The notes: generated from the sequence alone by a model not told the origin. A DNA stretch of 64,000 bases from Deinococcus hopiensis KR-140 (GCF_900176165.1 NZ_FWWU01000009.1:1173501-1237500); one strand, 5' to 3'. Shown: positions 21,960-33,685, counted from the first letter of the stretch. A program made the numbers and translations.

Positions 21960-22720
21960 GCGTTTTCCCCCGTGTTGTGCGCGCGAGGACGACGCCCTGC
22001 TGGCGGACGTCAACCCGAACGGGGTGCCTGCCGGCTCCGCGGCCCTCCGGAATTCCAGCCCTCGCCTCCGTTCAGGCAACGCTTACCGGGCGGCCAAACT
22101 GCACGATTTCTAGCCCCTTCCCGGAGGGCGCGCCCAGGGCGTCGCCCGCACCCTGATGCGCGCCGTGGAGGACTGGGACGGCCTCCGTCCCCCGCGCTAC
22201 GTCTTTTGGTGTGCGGATGGCCACGACACCGCATCCATCTGGAAGCGCATGGACGACAAATCGGCGGACGCTGGGCAGGGGGACTACCGCTTTTTGATGA
22301 TCCGCTTCGGGGAGGAGAACACCTGCGTGCCGCATCCCTTCCGTGGAAGCGGAGCGAACTGGTGTACGCCGGGGCCGTGCGGAAACCCCTCCGGTCCGGC
22401 CCAGGGGTCCTCCTGCTCGTCGGCTTCACCTCCGCGCTGTTCAGACGCGTGGGGGCGCAGAACAGCTGCGACGGGCCGGAGAGTGGTTTCGGCGGCCTGT
22501 ACTGAACGAAGGTCTCCGAGCAGGCGGACGCGGACAGGAGACTGTCGGTGAGGCTGCAGAAGTCCGCCCAGACCCTGCAGAAGCGCCCAGCTTGCCTGGG
22601 TCGAGCGCCACAACCGCGCGTGCACCCGCTACGAAGACGGTGGATACCACCACCTTTTCTGCATGACCTCCACCACGGGGCGTCAGCAGTGGACGCCAGG
22701 CCAGCAAGCTGCGTTGGCGT
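21960..22720 (+). pseudogene. decayed gene(s) of unknown family
   Basis: Several coherent pieces lie in different frames with stops between. One reads DDALLADVNPNGVPAGSAAL then GNAYRAAKLHDF before a TAG near 22110, and continues as LMRAVEDWDGLRPPRYVFWC and KRMDDKSADAGQGDYRFLMI. A last piece near 22590-22700 reads AWVERHNRACTRYEDGGYHH. Codon composition suggests these were once genes, but I recognise no family. The whole 21.7-23.0 kb gap holds no intact gene. Confidence 0.35.
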
Positions 22721-22887
22721 GCGGCGTGGGCCCTTCACCTGTTGCCCCTGCCTGCCTCCTCCCGCTATCCTGCCCCCATGAAGCGCGCCGCCCATCACTC
22801 CGGTCTGGTGATGCCCCGCAGGGGACGGGCTGGTGGCGTGCGGCAACGAATGCCTCTTCTGCCCGGTCTGGTCACGCGAACTCCCAG

Positions 22888-22924
22888 CGCCTGAGACGTC
22901 CCTTACGCGGCTCTCAGGCGTTTT
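22888..22924 (+). promoter_or_regulatory. attenuator-like hairpin in the thrS leader (possible T-box terminator)
   Basis: CGCCTGAGA (22888-22896) and TCTCAGGCG (22912-22920) form a perfect 9-bp stem followed by TTTT, a terminator about 85 bp before thrS. The loop contains CGTCCCTT, the same sequence used in T-box antiterminators, and upstream bases near 22816-22835 (GGGACG, CTGGTGG) could pair with it and offer a UGGU. That would let uncharged tRNA(Thr) control thrS. I could not verify a specifier loop. Confidence 0.4.
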
Positions 22925-23007
22925 GCTGGAATCTCGCGGCCAGACCGGGTTTTCTTTTGCCTGCCTCCGTCCCCCTGCCGGGGCGGGCCCCCACAAGGAG
23001 TCTCACC

Positions 23008-24957
23008 ATGCACGTCACGCTTCCCGACGGTAAACAACTCGATCTTCCCCACAACGCCACAGCCCTTGACGCTGCCCGGGCCATCGGTCCTCGCCTCGCG
23101 CAGGACGCGCTGGCCGCCACGGCGAACGGCGAACTCGTGGACCTGATGAGCCCGCTGCCCGACGGCGCGGCCATCACGCTCGTTACGAAGAAGAACCCCG
23201 CGGACGCGGCCCCGGTTTTCCGCCATTCGCTCGGTCACGTGATGAGCCAGGCGGTGGGCGAGTTCTACAAGGCCAAGGGCTACGGTCCCGAGGCGGTCAA
23301 GCGCGGCGTAGGACCCTCAATCGAAAACGGCTGGTACCAGGACTTTGACCTGCCCGAGCCCCTGCGCGAGGAGGACCTGCCCGAGATTGAGCGCCTGATG
23401 CGCGGCGTCATCGGCCGCAACCTCGACTTCTCCCGCCGCGAGGTGAGCAAGGAAGAGGCCCTCGCCCAGTTCCCCCACGATCCCTACAAGGCCGAACTGA
23501 TCCGCGACCTGCCCGACGACGAGCCCATCACGTTTTACCAGCAGGGCGACTACGTGGACCTGTGCCGGGGACCTCACTTTCCGAACACCGGTAGGCTGCC
23601 CACGGCCTTCAAGCTGATGTCCACGAGCGGCGCGTACTGGCGCGGCAACGAGAAAAATCCCATCCTCCAGCGCATCTACGGCGTCGCCTTCGCCACGCAG
23701 AAGGAACTCGACGAGTATCTGCACCGCCTCGAAGAAGCCAAGCGCCGCGACCACCGCAAGCTGGGCAAGGAACTTGAGCTCTTCACGATTGACCCGCTGG
23801 TGGGCAAGGGCCTGCCCCTGTGGCTGCCCAACGGCACCGTCTTGCGCGAGGAGCTGATGCGCTTTCTACGCGAGCAGCAGTTTCAGCGCGGCTACCAGGG
23901 CGTGGTAACGCCCAACATCGGCAACTTGGACCTGTACAAGACCTCGGGGCACTACCAGAACTACTCCGACTCCAACTTCTCGCCCATCACCGTGGACGAC
24001 GAGGAGTACATGCTCAAGCCCATGAACTGTCCGCACCATGTCCGCATCTACGCGAGCAAGCCGCGCAGCTACCGCGACCTGCCCGTGCGCCTGGCCGAGT
24101 TTGGCACGGTGTACCGCTACGAGCAGTCGGGCGAACTCAACGGCCTGACGCGCGTGCGCGGCTTCACGCAGGACGACGCCCACCTCTTCTGCCGCCCGGA
24201 CCAGCTGAAAAAGGAATTCCTGGACGTGCTGGACCTCACGGTGCTGGTGCTGAGGACCTTCGGCATGAACGACGTGCGCTTCCGGGTGGGCACCCGCGAC
24301 CCCGAATCGGGCAAGTACGTGGGCGACGAGGCCAACTGGGAGGCCGCCGAGCGCCAGATTATCGAGGCGGTAGAGGAAGTCGGACTGCCCTACGTCATCG
24401 AACCCGGCGACGCGGCCTTCTACGGCCCCAAGCTGGACTTCGTGGTCCGTGACGTGCTGGGCCGCGAGTGGCAACTCGGCACCATCCAGGTGGACTACAA
24501 CCTGCCTGAGCGCTTCGACATCTCCTACACCGGTGAGGACGGGCAGGACCACCGCCCGGTCATGATTCACCGCGCGCCCTTCGGCAGCCTGGAGCGCTTC
24601 GTGGGCATCCTGATCGAGCACTACGGCGGCGACTTCCCGCTGTGGCTCGCGCCCCGGCAGATCGTGATCATCCCCATCGCAGACCGCCACAACGCCTACG
24701 CCGAGACGCTGGCCGACGAATTCAAGGCGGTGGGCCTGCGCGCCGAGGTGGATGATTCCACGAACCGCATGAACGCCAAGGTCCGCACGGCAGAACTCTC
24801 CAAGATTCCGGTGATGCTGATCGTCGGCGATAAGGAAGAGGAACTGCGCGAGGTCAGCGTGCGTGAGCGGACGCCCGAAGGGCACAAGGAGCGCAAGGGC
24901 GTGGCCTTCGTGGACCTGATGAAGGAATTGCAGGAGCGCTACCGCGCCCGGGCGTAA
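23008..24957 (+). CDS. thrS: threonine--tRNA ligase
   Basis: A 649-residue class II threonyl-tRNA synthetase of full length. Order of domains: TGS (residues 1-60, MHVTLPDGKQLDLPHNATAL), editing domain with HSLGHVM at 73-79, catalytic core with the zinc ligand Cys in MLKPMNCPHH, motif 2 (FGTVYRYEQSGELNGLTRVR), motif 3 region (MIHRAPFGSLERFVG) and the anticodon-binding domain (APRQIVIIPIADRHNAYAET). I chose the ATG at 23008, with an AAGGAG site 8 nt upstream, since the family begins there. A terminator-like hairpin in the leader suggests attenuation. Confidence 0.95.
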   Translation: MHVTLPDGKQLDLPHNATALDAARAIGPRLAQDALAATANGELVDLMSPLPDGAAITLVTKKNPADAAPVFRHSLGHVMSQAVGEFYKAKGYGPEAVKRGVGPSIENGWYQDFDLPEPLREEDLPEIERLMRGVIGRNLDFSRREVSKEEALAQFPHDPYKAELIRDLPDDEPITFYQQGDYVDLCRGPHFPNTGRLPTAFKLMSTSGAYWRGNEKNPILQRIYGVAFATQKELDEYLHRLEEAKRRDHRKLGKELELFTIDPLVGKGLPLWLPNGTVLREELMRFLREQQFQRGYQGVVTPNIGNLDLYKTSGHYQNYSDSNFSPITVDDEEYMLKPMNCPHHVRIYASKPRSYRDLPVRLAEFGTVYRYEQSGELNGLTRVRGFTQDDAHLFCRPDQLKKEFLDVLDLTVLVLRTFGMNDVRFRVGTRDPESGKYVGDEANWEAAERQIIEAVEEVGLPYVIEPGDAAFYGPKLDFVVRDVLGREWQLGTIQVDYNLPERFDISYTGEDGQDHRPVMIHRAPFGSLERFVGILIEHYGGDFPLWLAPRQIVIIPIADRHNAYAETLADEFKAVGLRAEVDDSTNRMNAKVRTAELSKIPVMLIVGDKEEELREVSVRERTPEGHKERKGVAFVDLMKELQERYRARA

Positions 24958-24960
24958 GCC

Positions 24961-25010
24961 GCAAAAAAAGGAGGCCGCCCAGGGGAGCGGGGCGGCCTCC
25001 TTTTTTTGCG
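24961..25010. terminator. rho-independent terminator after thrS (bidirectional)
   Basis: GGAGGCCGCCC (24970-24980) and GGGCGGCCTCC (24990-25000) form a perfect 11-bp stem with A-run before and seven T after, so it can stop transcription from both sides. It lies just after the thrS stop. Confidence 0.9.
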
Positions 25011-25022
25011 GCCCAAGGGGCG

Positions 25023-25155
25023 TCATACGGTTTCCGGATCATCCGTTGCGTCCCCTCCCTTCCGCTTCGGTAATTCTCCTCCCAGCCCTCACCGTTTTTC
25101 CTGCTCGCTCCGCTCGGGTTGGCCCGTTATTTCATCACGGATGAACCGGAATCCT
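25023..25155 (-). repeat. 125-bp repeat R1, copy B
   Basis: Copy B, beginning TCATACGGTTTCCGGATC and ending GGATGAACCGGAATCC. These two ends are imperfect inverted repeats. It replaces the 3' part of the PadR-like gene, whose last in-frame residues are read from the repeat itself. Confidence 0.8.
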
Positions 25156-25419
25156 TGGGCATTCTCGGCGACCACTGGCGTCAGGTGCACCTGACGCGTC
25201 AGTCCTGTGGTGCTGGGCTGCACCTCGGCGCCCAGCCAGCCTTGTTTTTCCAGGTGGTGCAGGGCTGGGTAGAGTGTGCCCGCCTTGAAGGCGAAAGTGC
25301 CTCGCGGTACGTTCCTGCACGTCCCGAATGATTCGCAGCCCGTGCTCCAGGCTGGCGAGCAGCAGAAAGTCCAGCGTGCCGCGCAGCAACTTGCCCCGGT
25401 CCCCGCCTTTTCCCTGCAT
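25146..25419 (-). pseudogene. PadR-family regulator, frameshifted and truncated by repeat R1
   Basis: The start MQGKGGDRGKLLRGTLDFLL and ASLEHGLRIIRDVQERT is a classical PadR N terminus. Near 25305 the frame slips by one base, and the winged helix continues in the next frame as GTFAFKAGTLYPALHHLEKQ and GWLGAEV. After about 25146 the reading enters the repeat. Both the frameshift and the missing dimerisation helix make it nonfunctional. Its former target is unknown; tyrA lies just upstream on the same strand. Confidence 0.7.
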
Positions 25420-25466
25420 GCCTGTGGAGTGCCGCGAGGAAGACGAAGGGTCAAGCAGATGTGGAG

Positions 25467-26588
25467 CTACAGTCGCCCCCGTACTTCGAAGCCCGCTGCG
25501 GCCAGAATGTCGGCGGCGCGCCGCACGTCTTCCGGCGTTTCCAGGCCCAGCCGCATGGCCCCGCCCTCCTCGCGGATCGCCAGCACCTCAATGTCTTTGA
25601 TGTTCACGCCCGCTGCACCCAGCGCCTGCGTCACCATGCCGATCTGGTTGGGCTTGTCGGGCACCGCCACCACGAGGTCGTGCTTGGGGGGCAGCAGGCT
25701 GCGCCGGACCACGGGCAGGCTGTCGCGCGTGCGCTTGCCTTCCTGGGCCGCGGCGAGCAGTTCGTCGGGTTGATCGAGGTCCTCTTCGAGGCGTTCGAGC
25801 TGCCGCCGGAAGCGGGCCAGGGCTTCTCGCAGCGCGTCCCGGTTTTCTACCACCATGTCGCGGCTCATGCGTGGGTCCCCGCTCGCCACGCGGGTCAGGT
25901 CCCGGAAGCCTCCGGCGGCGAGCAGGCTCAGGCGCTCGTCCCGCGCCACCATGTGCGTCAGGGCCAGGCTGGCGAGATAGGGCAAGTGGCTGACCGTCGC
26001 CACGAGGCTGTCGTGCGCCTCGGGGGGCATGACCACGGGCGCAGCCCCCAGGTGTTCGACGAGGCTCCGGGCCCGGCTCAGCGCTGTGAGCGGTGTGTGA
26101 TCTGTGGGCGTCAGGACCCAGACGGCATTTTCGAGCAGGGCGGCTCGCGCGTGGGTCACACCGCCGCGTTCGCTGCCCGCCATAGGGTGGCCGGGCACGA
26201 AGTTCCTGACCCCCAGCGCCTCCATCTCGGCGGCGATTCCAGCCTTGACGCTGCCCACGTCCGTCACAAGGGCTTTTGGCAACAGGAACGGCGCGAGGGC
26301 GCGGGCCAGCGGCGCGAGGGCCCGCATGGGCGCAGCGAGCACCACGAGGTCGCACTCCCGCAGCCACTCCCCCGCCGTGGCGCGCACCTCGTCCACGACA
26401 CCCAGGGCCTGCGCCTCGTGCAGCACGTCGACATTCGCGTCGTAGCCGATCACCCGGCGGGCCAGGAAGCGCTGGCGCAGGCCCAGGGCCACGCTGCCCC
26501 CGATCAGCCCCACGCCCGCGATGGCGGCCTGCTCGAACAGGGGCGCGGGCGTGGTGGCGGGCGGGGAAGGGGGCGCGGCGTCCGTCAT
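25467..26588 (-). CDS. tyrA: prephenate dehydrogenase with C-terminal ACT domain
   Basis: A 373-residue NAD(P)-dependent prephenate dehydrogenase (tyrosine pathway). The Rossmann motif GVGLIGGS is at residues 25-32. Catalytic blocks include VPGHPMAGSERGGV and MPPEAHDSLVATVSHLPYL. The last 70 residues (HDLVVAVPDKPNQIGMVTQA, then GVNIKDIEVLAIREE) form an ACT domain, which in this family senses tyrosine. The ATG at 26588 has a TACGGT box 7 bp upstream, which supports a leaderless start and rules out the 23 extra residues of a longer reading. Confidence 0.92.
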   Translation of the reverse strand: MTDAAPPSPPATTPAPLFEQAAIAGVGLIGGSVALGLRQRFLARRVIGYDANVDVLHEAQALGVVDEVRATAGEWLRECDLVVLAAPMRALAPLARALAPFLLPKALVTDVGSVKAGIAAEMEALGVRNFVPGHPMAGSERGGVTHARAALLENAVWVLTPTDHTPLTALSRARSLVEHLGAAPVVMPPEAHDSLVATVSHLPYLASLALTHMVARDERLSLLAAGGFRDLTRVASGDPRMSRDMVVENRDALREALARFRRQLERLEEDLDQPDELLAAAQEGKRTRDSLPVVRRSLLPPKHDLVVAVPDKPNQIGMVTQALGAAGVNIKDIEVLAIREEGGAMRLGLETPEDVRRAADILAAAGFEVRGRL

Positions 26589-26595
26589 GCGGCCC

Positions 26596-26601
26596 ACCGT
26601 A
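26596..26601 (-). promoter_or_regulatory. -10 element, leaderless tyrA start
   Basis: TACGGT on the minus strand, 7 bp before the ATG at 26588. Confidence 0.45.
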
Positions 26602-26682
26602 GCACGGCCCTCATGCGGCCCACCGCCGCTTCCCCTAGCCGCGTTTCCTCTGGCCACCGCCTTCTTTGCGGGATACTGCGGC

Positions 26683-27246
26683 GTGACCTTCCGCGTTCTG
26701 CCCGCCGCCGCTTTCCTGCTGCTGTCCGCTGCCCTGACCCAGGCCCACGCCGCCGACTATTACCCACACACCTCCGGTACCAGTTGGACGTATACGAGCG
26801 GAGAAACACAGCTTGTGGGCACCGCCGTGACCTATAAGGGCGTGCGGGTGGTGCCGGTAAACCACCAGTACGGCGGCAAGACCTTTACCCAGGACCTGCT
26901 GGAGTACCGCGCGGACGGCAGCGTGTGGCTGCGGGGCCTGAACCTGAGTGGCAAGCTGCTGTGGTATTCCACCCCCCTCAACGTGTATCCGCCCGGTCCC
27001 CTCGCTCCCGGCCAGCGCTGGCAGAGCGGCAATCCCACCCTCGGGAGCGCGGGCCGCGTTACCGGCAGCGGGGCGGTCCGCGTTCCTGCAGGCACCTACA
27101 ACGCCCTGGTGATTCGCACGGATCTGACGGTGGGCGGACAGACCAGCAGCCAGACCACGTACTTCGTTCCAGGTCTGGGGGTGGTGCGGTACGCGCCGGG
27201 CAACGGCAGCCCCGTCGATCTGAGGGCGCTGGACCTGGGCAAGTAG
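26683..27246 (+). CDS. secreted hypothetical protein
   Basis: A 187-residue exported protein. The GTG start at 26683 gives VTFRVLPAAAFLLLSAALTQ and a signal cleavage after AHA. The mature domain (YYPHTSGTSWTYTSGETQLV, LAPGQRWQSGNPTLGSAG, VRVPAGTYNALVIRTDLTVG, TTYFVPGLGVVRYAPGNG) is the beta-rich repeat pattern common in small secreted Deinococcus proteins of unknown role. It is divergent from tyrA and convergent with the glycosyltransferase gene. Confidence 0.7.
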   Translation: MTFRVLPAAAFLLLSAALTQAHAADYYPHTSGTSWTYTSGETQLVGTAVTYKGVRVVPVNHQYGGKTFTQDLLEYRADGSVWLRGLNLSGKLLWYSTPLNVYPPGPLAPGQRWQSGNPTLGSAGRVTGSGAVRVPAGTYNALVIRTDLTVGGQTSSQTTYFVPGLGVVRYAPGNGSPVDLRALDLGK

Positions 27247-27255
27247 TCCGCGTCC

Positions 27256-27924
27256 TCAGCCCCGCTTCCTCTTGCGCCGCTGGTAGGTCAGCAGGTCCGC
27301 GTACATCTTCGTACGCGACTGCACCCCGCGCCAGAAGCCGCGTTTCTTCTCCTTGAGCACCTGCCGCACCTGCCCCAGCTCCACATAGTCCCAGCGCGCG
27401 CCCGTCTCGCGCAGATGGTCCGTGATGGGGGGTTCGGGCCAGCGCTCGAAACCCAGGCGCGGCACCGCGAGCAGCCAGTCGCGGCGGCAGGCCCGTTGGC
27501 CACTGAGGTGCGGGGTCAGCTTGTTGCCCCAGTCGCTGGCAAAGCTGCCGCCCTCGAAGACGCCGATCGCCATATCGAGGTTGCCGGTCATCACCGGCCT
27601 CAGCAGGCATTCCAGATGCCCCCGCGTCAGGCCCAGCAGGTCCGCGTCGAGCATCACCACATACTCGCCCTGCGCGGCCTCCAGCGCCGCCTTCAGGGCC
27701 GGCCCCTTGCCTACATTCTCGCTCAGCTCCACGACATTTGCTCCGGCCTCGCGCGCCACCCGGGCCGTGGCGTCGCTGCTGCCGTCGCTGGCCACCACCA
27801 CGTCGCGCGTCAGCTCACGCGCCACGCGCACCACCTCGCCCACCGTGTCTTCCTCATTAAACGCCGGAATGACGACGGCCACGCTGGGGTGCTGTTGCGG
27901 CGAAAGGGTGGACATCAGGGGCAT
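27256..27924 (-). CDS. glycosyltransferase family 2
   Basis: A 222-residue GT-A fold glycosyltransferase. The N-terminal VVIPAFNEEDTVGEVVRVAR and VVVASDGSSDATARVA bind the nucleotide sugar, and VMLDADLLGL holds the D-x-D type metal site. The basic C terminus (KRGFWRGVQSRTKMYADLLT, then RRKRKRG) may sit at the membrane, though no membrane helix is seen. The sugar and acceptor are unknown. An AAAGG site precedes the first ATG. It lies just downstream of rseP on the same strand, separated by an inverted repeat. Confidence 0.8.
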   Translation of the reverse strand: MPLMSTLSPQQHPSVAVVIPAFNEEDTVGEVVRVARELTRDVVVASDGSSDATARVAREAGANVVELSENVGKGPALKAALEAAQGEYVVMLDADLLGLTRGHLECLLRPVMTGNLDMAIGVFEGGSFASDWGNKLTPHLSGQRACRRDWLLAVPRLGFERWPEPPITDHLRETGARWDYVELGQVRQVLKEKKRGFWRGVQSRTKMYADLLTYQRRKRKRG

Positions 27925-27930
27925 GGTAAA

Positions 27931-27968
27931 GCCTTTGGCCTTGGGCCGTCAGCCTTTGGGCCAAAGGC
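27931..27968. repeat. 10-bp inverted repeat between rseP and the glycosyltransferase gene
   Basis: GCCTTTGGCC (27931-27940) and GGCCAAAGGC (27959-27968) are perfect complements with an 18-base loop; the loop repeats GCCTTTGGG. There is no T-run on the minus strand, so it is more likely an RNA structure or processing site than a terminator. Confidence 0.4.
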
Positions 27969-27969
27969 G

Positions 27970-29084
27970 TTAGAAAAACCGGCCCACGTCCCGCACCACC
28001 ACGAACGCCATCAGCAGCATCACGAATGCAAAGCCCGCCACGTTGATGGCCTGCTCCTGCGCCAAGGTCAGGGGGCGGCCCCGCAGTGTCCCAACGAGGA
28101 CGAGCAGGATGCGTCCGCCGTCCAGCCCCGGGATGGGGATCAGGTTGAAAAAGGCGAGCGAGAGGTTGAGCAAAATCGCCACCTGCACCAGGGCCCAGCC
28201 GCTGACCGCTGCGGCGCGGCTCACCACCTCCGCCGTGCCGATGGGACCGGATACATTCTCGTCAGGGGAGAGGTTGAGCGTCAGGAAGCGGGTAAACAGA
28301 TTGCCGAACGCCCTCAGCACCTGCGGCACGGCCTGGGCCGTGGTGCGCAGCGAGGTGGCGAGGGCCACGGGCACGGTTGCGGAGCGCACGTCCGGCCCGT
28401 ACTGGATCCCCAGGCGCTGCTGCTGGCCGCCCACCCGGGCCTGCCAGTCGAAAGTCACGTCCCGGCGTTGCCCCGCCCGCTCCAGGGTGAGGGTTTTGCG
28501 TCCGTCCTGCGCCAGCGCGTCGCGAACCGATTCCCACCCAGCGCGGGTCTGGCCGCCCACCGTGTACGTCTCGGGAATGGGACGGCCATCAAGGGCGACG
28601 ATCACGTCCCCGTTTTGCAAGCCGAGCGCCTGGGCACGCGAGTTCGGCAGCACCCGTTCGACCCTCGCCCGATCTGGGGCTGGAACGCCCTGCGAGGTGA
28701 ACATGGCCGTCATCAGGCCCACGGCCAGCAGCAGGTTCATCAGCGGTCCGGCGAACAGGACCGCCACCTTGCCGAGGGCGGGCAGCGCCGCGAAGCCCCT
28801 GGTGGGCTGGCGGTATACCCCCCCCGGGCCTTCCTGAGGAGCCATGCCGTCGATCTCGACGTAACCGCCGATGGGCAGCAGGGAGAGCCGCCACTCGGTT
28901 CCGCCCCAGGGCCGCCGAAAGAGGATGGGACCCATGCCGATGCTGAAAGATTTGACCGCTACCCCCTGCCAGCGGGCGAGGGCGTAGTGCGCGAGTTCGT
29001 GCAGGAAGGTGGCGATGCCGATGATGAGTAGCGTCCACAGCAACCCCGCCGGAGTCAGCGCGGCCGCAATTCCCTGCAACACGT

Positions 29085-29088
<4 letters not shown>
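27970..29088 (-). CDS. rseP: site-2 protease, M50 family (RseP-like)
   Basis: A 372-residue intramembrane metalloprotease. The zinc motif HELAH is in the first membrane helix (FLHELAHYALARW), and the second metal ligand region NLIPIPGLDGGRIL is near the C terminus. A PDZ domain lies between (VERVLPNSRAQALGLQNGDV). It should cut membrane-anchored anti-sigma factors or leftover signal peptides. I chose the GTG at 29088, which overlaps the dxr stop (GTGA), the normal gene order dxr-rseP. The Gly-rich 25 residues of a longer reading are not expected in the family. Confidence 0.9.
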
Positions 29089-30251
<1,163 letters not shown>

Positions 30252-30322
30252 AGGTGCAGCATGGCGCATGGCGCAAGGACGTGTGTGGGAAAACGTCCCT
30301 TCTGGCCCCACGCGGGTCTCCT

Positions 30323-31153
30323 TTACCGCGTAAACACACTGATATTCAGGAACAGGTACGTCGCCGGAACCGCAAACAGCAGGCTGTCGATGCGGTCCAG
30401 AAAGCCGCCGTGCCCCGGCAGACTGCTGCCGCTGTCCTTGGTTCTCAAGGCGCGCTTGAGGAGGCTTTCCGAGAGGTCGCCGAGTTGTGAGGCGCTCGCC
30501 ACCAGAATGGAATACAGCAGGGCTTCGAGCGGGGACCAGATGTGCGTGAGCTGGGTCATCAGCAGCACCACCAGGAAACTGAAGAGCAGCCCCCCCACTG
30601 CGCCCTCCACCGTCTTGCCAGGACTCACCTCGGGGGCCAGCTTGCGCCGCCCAAAAAAGTGCCCGGCGAAATACCCGCCGATATCTGCGGCGAACGTCGC
30701 CATCAGCGGCAGCGCGAAGTACAGCAGGCCGTCTCCCGCATCTGGGGTATAGCGCAGCATCAGGAAGTACCCCAGCAGCCACGGCACGTACAGCAGTCCG
30801 AACAGCGAGTACACGATGCGCTCCAGTGGGCGCTCGCCAGGGCGAATCACTTCCAGCACCAGCATGTAGCCCAGGGCCACCGTCAGCACCACCTCACGCC
30901 AGGAGCCGCCCGGCCAGGGCGTCTGCGGGATCATGGGGAGGCTCGCCACGATCAGCGCGGTGGCGAAGACAGCCAGCGACACCCGCCGCACGTCAATGTC
31001 GTTGCGGTCCAGCATGCGGATGTACTCGAACAGCCCCATCACCGACAAGAACACCAGCGCCGGCAGCAGCGTGATCCACCCGAGGTACACGATGATTCCC
31101 GCCAGGACAAAGCCCACCACGCTGGTGGTGACGCGGCTGCTCAGCGATTCCAT
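30323..31153 (-). CDS. cdsA: phosphatidate cytidylyltransferase
   Basis: A 276-residue integral membrane enzyme that makes CDP-diacylglycerol from phosphatidate and CTP. About eight hydrophobic segments are seen. The family signature is complete: SPGKTVEGAVGGLLFSFLVV and then KRALRTKDSGSSLPGHGGFL followed by DRIDSLLF. An AGGAG site is 6 nt before the ATG. It is in the usual order frr-cdsA-dxr-rseP. Confidence 0.93.
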   Translation of the reverse strand: MESLSSRVTTSVVGFVLAGIIVYLGWITLLPALVFLSVMGLFEYIRMLDRNDIDVRRVSLAVFATALIVASLPMIPQTPWPGGSWREVVLTVALGYMLVLEVIRPGERPLERIVYSLFGLLYVPWLLGYFLMLRYTPDAGDGLLYFALPLMATFAADIGGYFAGHFFGRRKLAPEVSPGKTVEGAVGGLLFSFLVVLLMTQLTHIWSPLEALLYSILVASASQLGDLSESLLKRALRTKDSGSSLPGHGGFLDRIDSLLFAVPATYLFLNISVFTR

Positions 31154-31246
31154 GCGGTCTCCTGGAAGGAGACGGGACGTGGGCTGCGGGGCATAGGTTT
31201 GTGCCTACGCCTCACAACCCACACGTCACGTTCGGCTTGGGGCGGA

Positions 31247-31799
<553 letters not shown>

Positions 31800-31898
31800 G
31801 AGAGGGGTCTCCTTTGTGAAGGGGGAGGGGATGACGTGCGGTTCGGGCCGATTGTAGCGGGGAAGGGACTTGCAGAGGGCCGAACGTGGAGGGAGTCT

Positions 31899-32624
31899 TT
31901 ACGGCGTGCCCCCCGCTTCGCTTTGGATCAGTGTGCCCACCCGCTCGCCCGTGAAGAGGCGGCGCAGGTTGCCCTCCTGGAAGATGTCGAACACGACGAT
32001 GGGCAGGCCCTTGTCCATGCAGAGCGTGATGGCGGTGACGTCCATCACTTCCAGGCGCTGTTCCACCACGTCCATGTGGCTCAGGGTGTCGAAGCGCTTT
32101 GCGGCCGGGTTCTTCTGGGGATCGCTGTCGTACACACCGTCTACCTTGTTCTTCGCCATCAACACCACGTCCGCGCCAATCTCCAGGGCGCGCAGGGTGG
32201 AGGTGGTGTCGGTGGTGAAAAAGGGCGCGCCGTTGCCCCCGCCGAAAATTACCACGCGGCCCTTTTCGAGGTGACGCATTGCGCGGCGGCGGATGTAGGG
32301 CTCGGCCACGGCGTGCATCTGAATGGCGGTCATCACGCGCGTGGGCTGGCCTGCGGACTCCATCGCGTCTTGCAACGCCATGGCGTTCATGACGGTGCCC
32401 AGCATCCCGATGTAGTCTGCCGTCGCCGCGTCCATGCCCTTGCCGTTGCGTGTGCCGCGCCACAGGTTGCCGCCCCCGATCACCACGGCGAGCTCCACGC
32501 CCGTGCCTTCCAGGGCCCCGGTGATCAGCCGGGCGAGTTGGGCGGTGGTGTCGGGGCTGATGCCGAAGCCGGACTCACCCGCGAGGAATTCGCCGGAGAG
32601 TTTGAGCAGGACGCGTTTGAACAT
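31899..32624 (-). CDS. pyrH: UMP kinase
   Basis: A 241-residue hexameric UMP kinase of the amino-acid-kinase fold. Blocks: RVLLKLSGEFLAGESGFGIS at the start, VVIGGGNLWRGTRNGKGMDA, IQMHAVAEPYIRRRAMRHLE, VVIFGGGNGAPFFTTDT, and MAKNKVDGVYDSDPQKNPAA. It makes UDP for RNA and cell-wall precursors. A GAGGTG site sits 5 nt before the ATG. The R1 repeat and two terminators separate it from tsf, so it probably has its own promoter. Confidence 0.95.
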   Translation of the reverse strand: MFKRVLLKLSGEFLAGESGFGISPDTTAQLARLITGALEGTGVELAVVIGGGNLWRGTRNGKGMDAATADYIGMLGTVMNAMALQDAMESAGQPTRVMTAIQMHAVAEPYIRRRAMRHLEKGRVVIFGGGNGAPFFTTDTTSTLRALEIGADVVLMAKNKVDGVYDSDPQKNPAAKRFDTLSHMDVVEQRLEVMDVTAITLCMDKGLPIVVFDIFQEGNLRRLFTGERVGTLIQSEAGGTP

Positions 32625-32638
32625 GGGGGCACCTCATG

Positions 32639-32760
32639 AGGATTGCGGTTGGGCCGTCAGGCTCAACCCGAGCGAAGCGAGCAGGAAAAACGGTGACGGA
32701 GAGGCGTGAAAGCACCGAAGCGGAGCGGAGGTAAAGGGTTGTCCGGAAACCGTACCAGAC
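32639..32760 (+). repeat. 125-bp repeat R1, copy C
   Basis: Copy C, from GGATTGCGGTTGGGCC to TCCGGAAACCGTACCAG. It is in the gap between the tsf terminators and pyrH. Confidence 0.8.
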
Positions 32761-32790
32761 GCAATCCACCGTAAAAGGGAGAGAAGGCAA

Positions 32791-32827
32791 GAAAAAGCTC
32801 AGCGGGCGTCTGAGGCCGCCGCTGAGC
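32791..32827 (-). terminator. second rho-independent terminator after tsf
   Basis: GCTCAGCGG (32797-32805) and CCGCTGAGC (32819-32827) form a 9-bp stem; on the minus strand a run of five T follows. Confidence 0.75.
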
Positions 32828-32853
32828 GGAAGGGAGAAGGCGAGCGGCCCGTG

Positions 32854-32880
32854 AAAAAGGCGGCGCTGTGGCCGCCCTTT
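32854..32880 (-). terminator. first rho-independent terminator after tsf
   Basis: GGCGGC (32859-32864) pairs with GCCGCC (32871-32876); on the minus strand TTTTT follows. Only 5-30 bases after the tsf stop. Confidence 0.75.
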
Positions 32881-32884
32881 TCGT

Positions 32885-33685
<801 letters not shown>

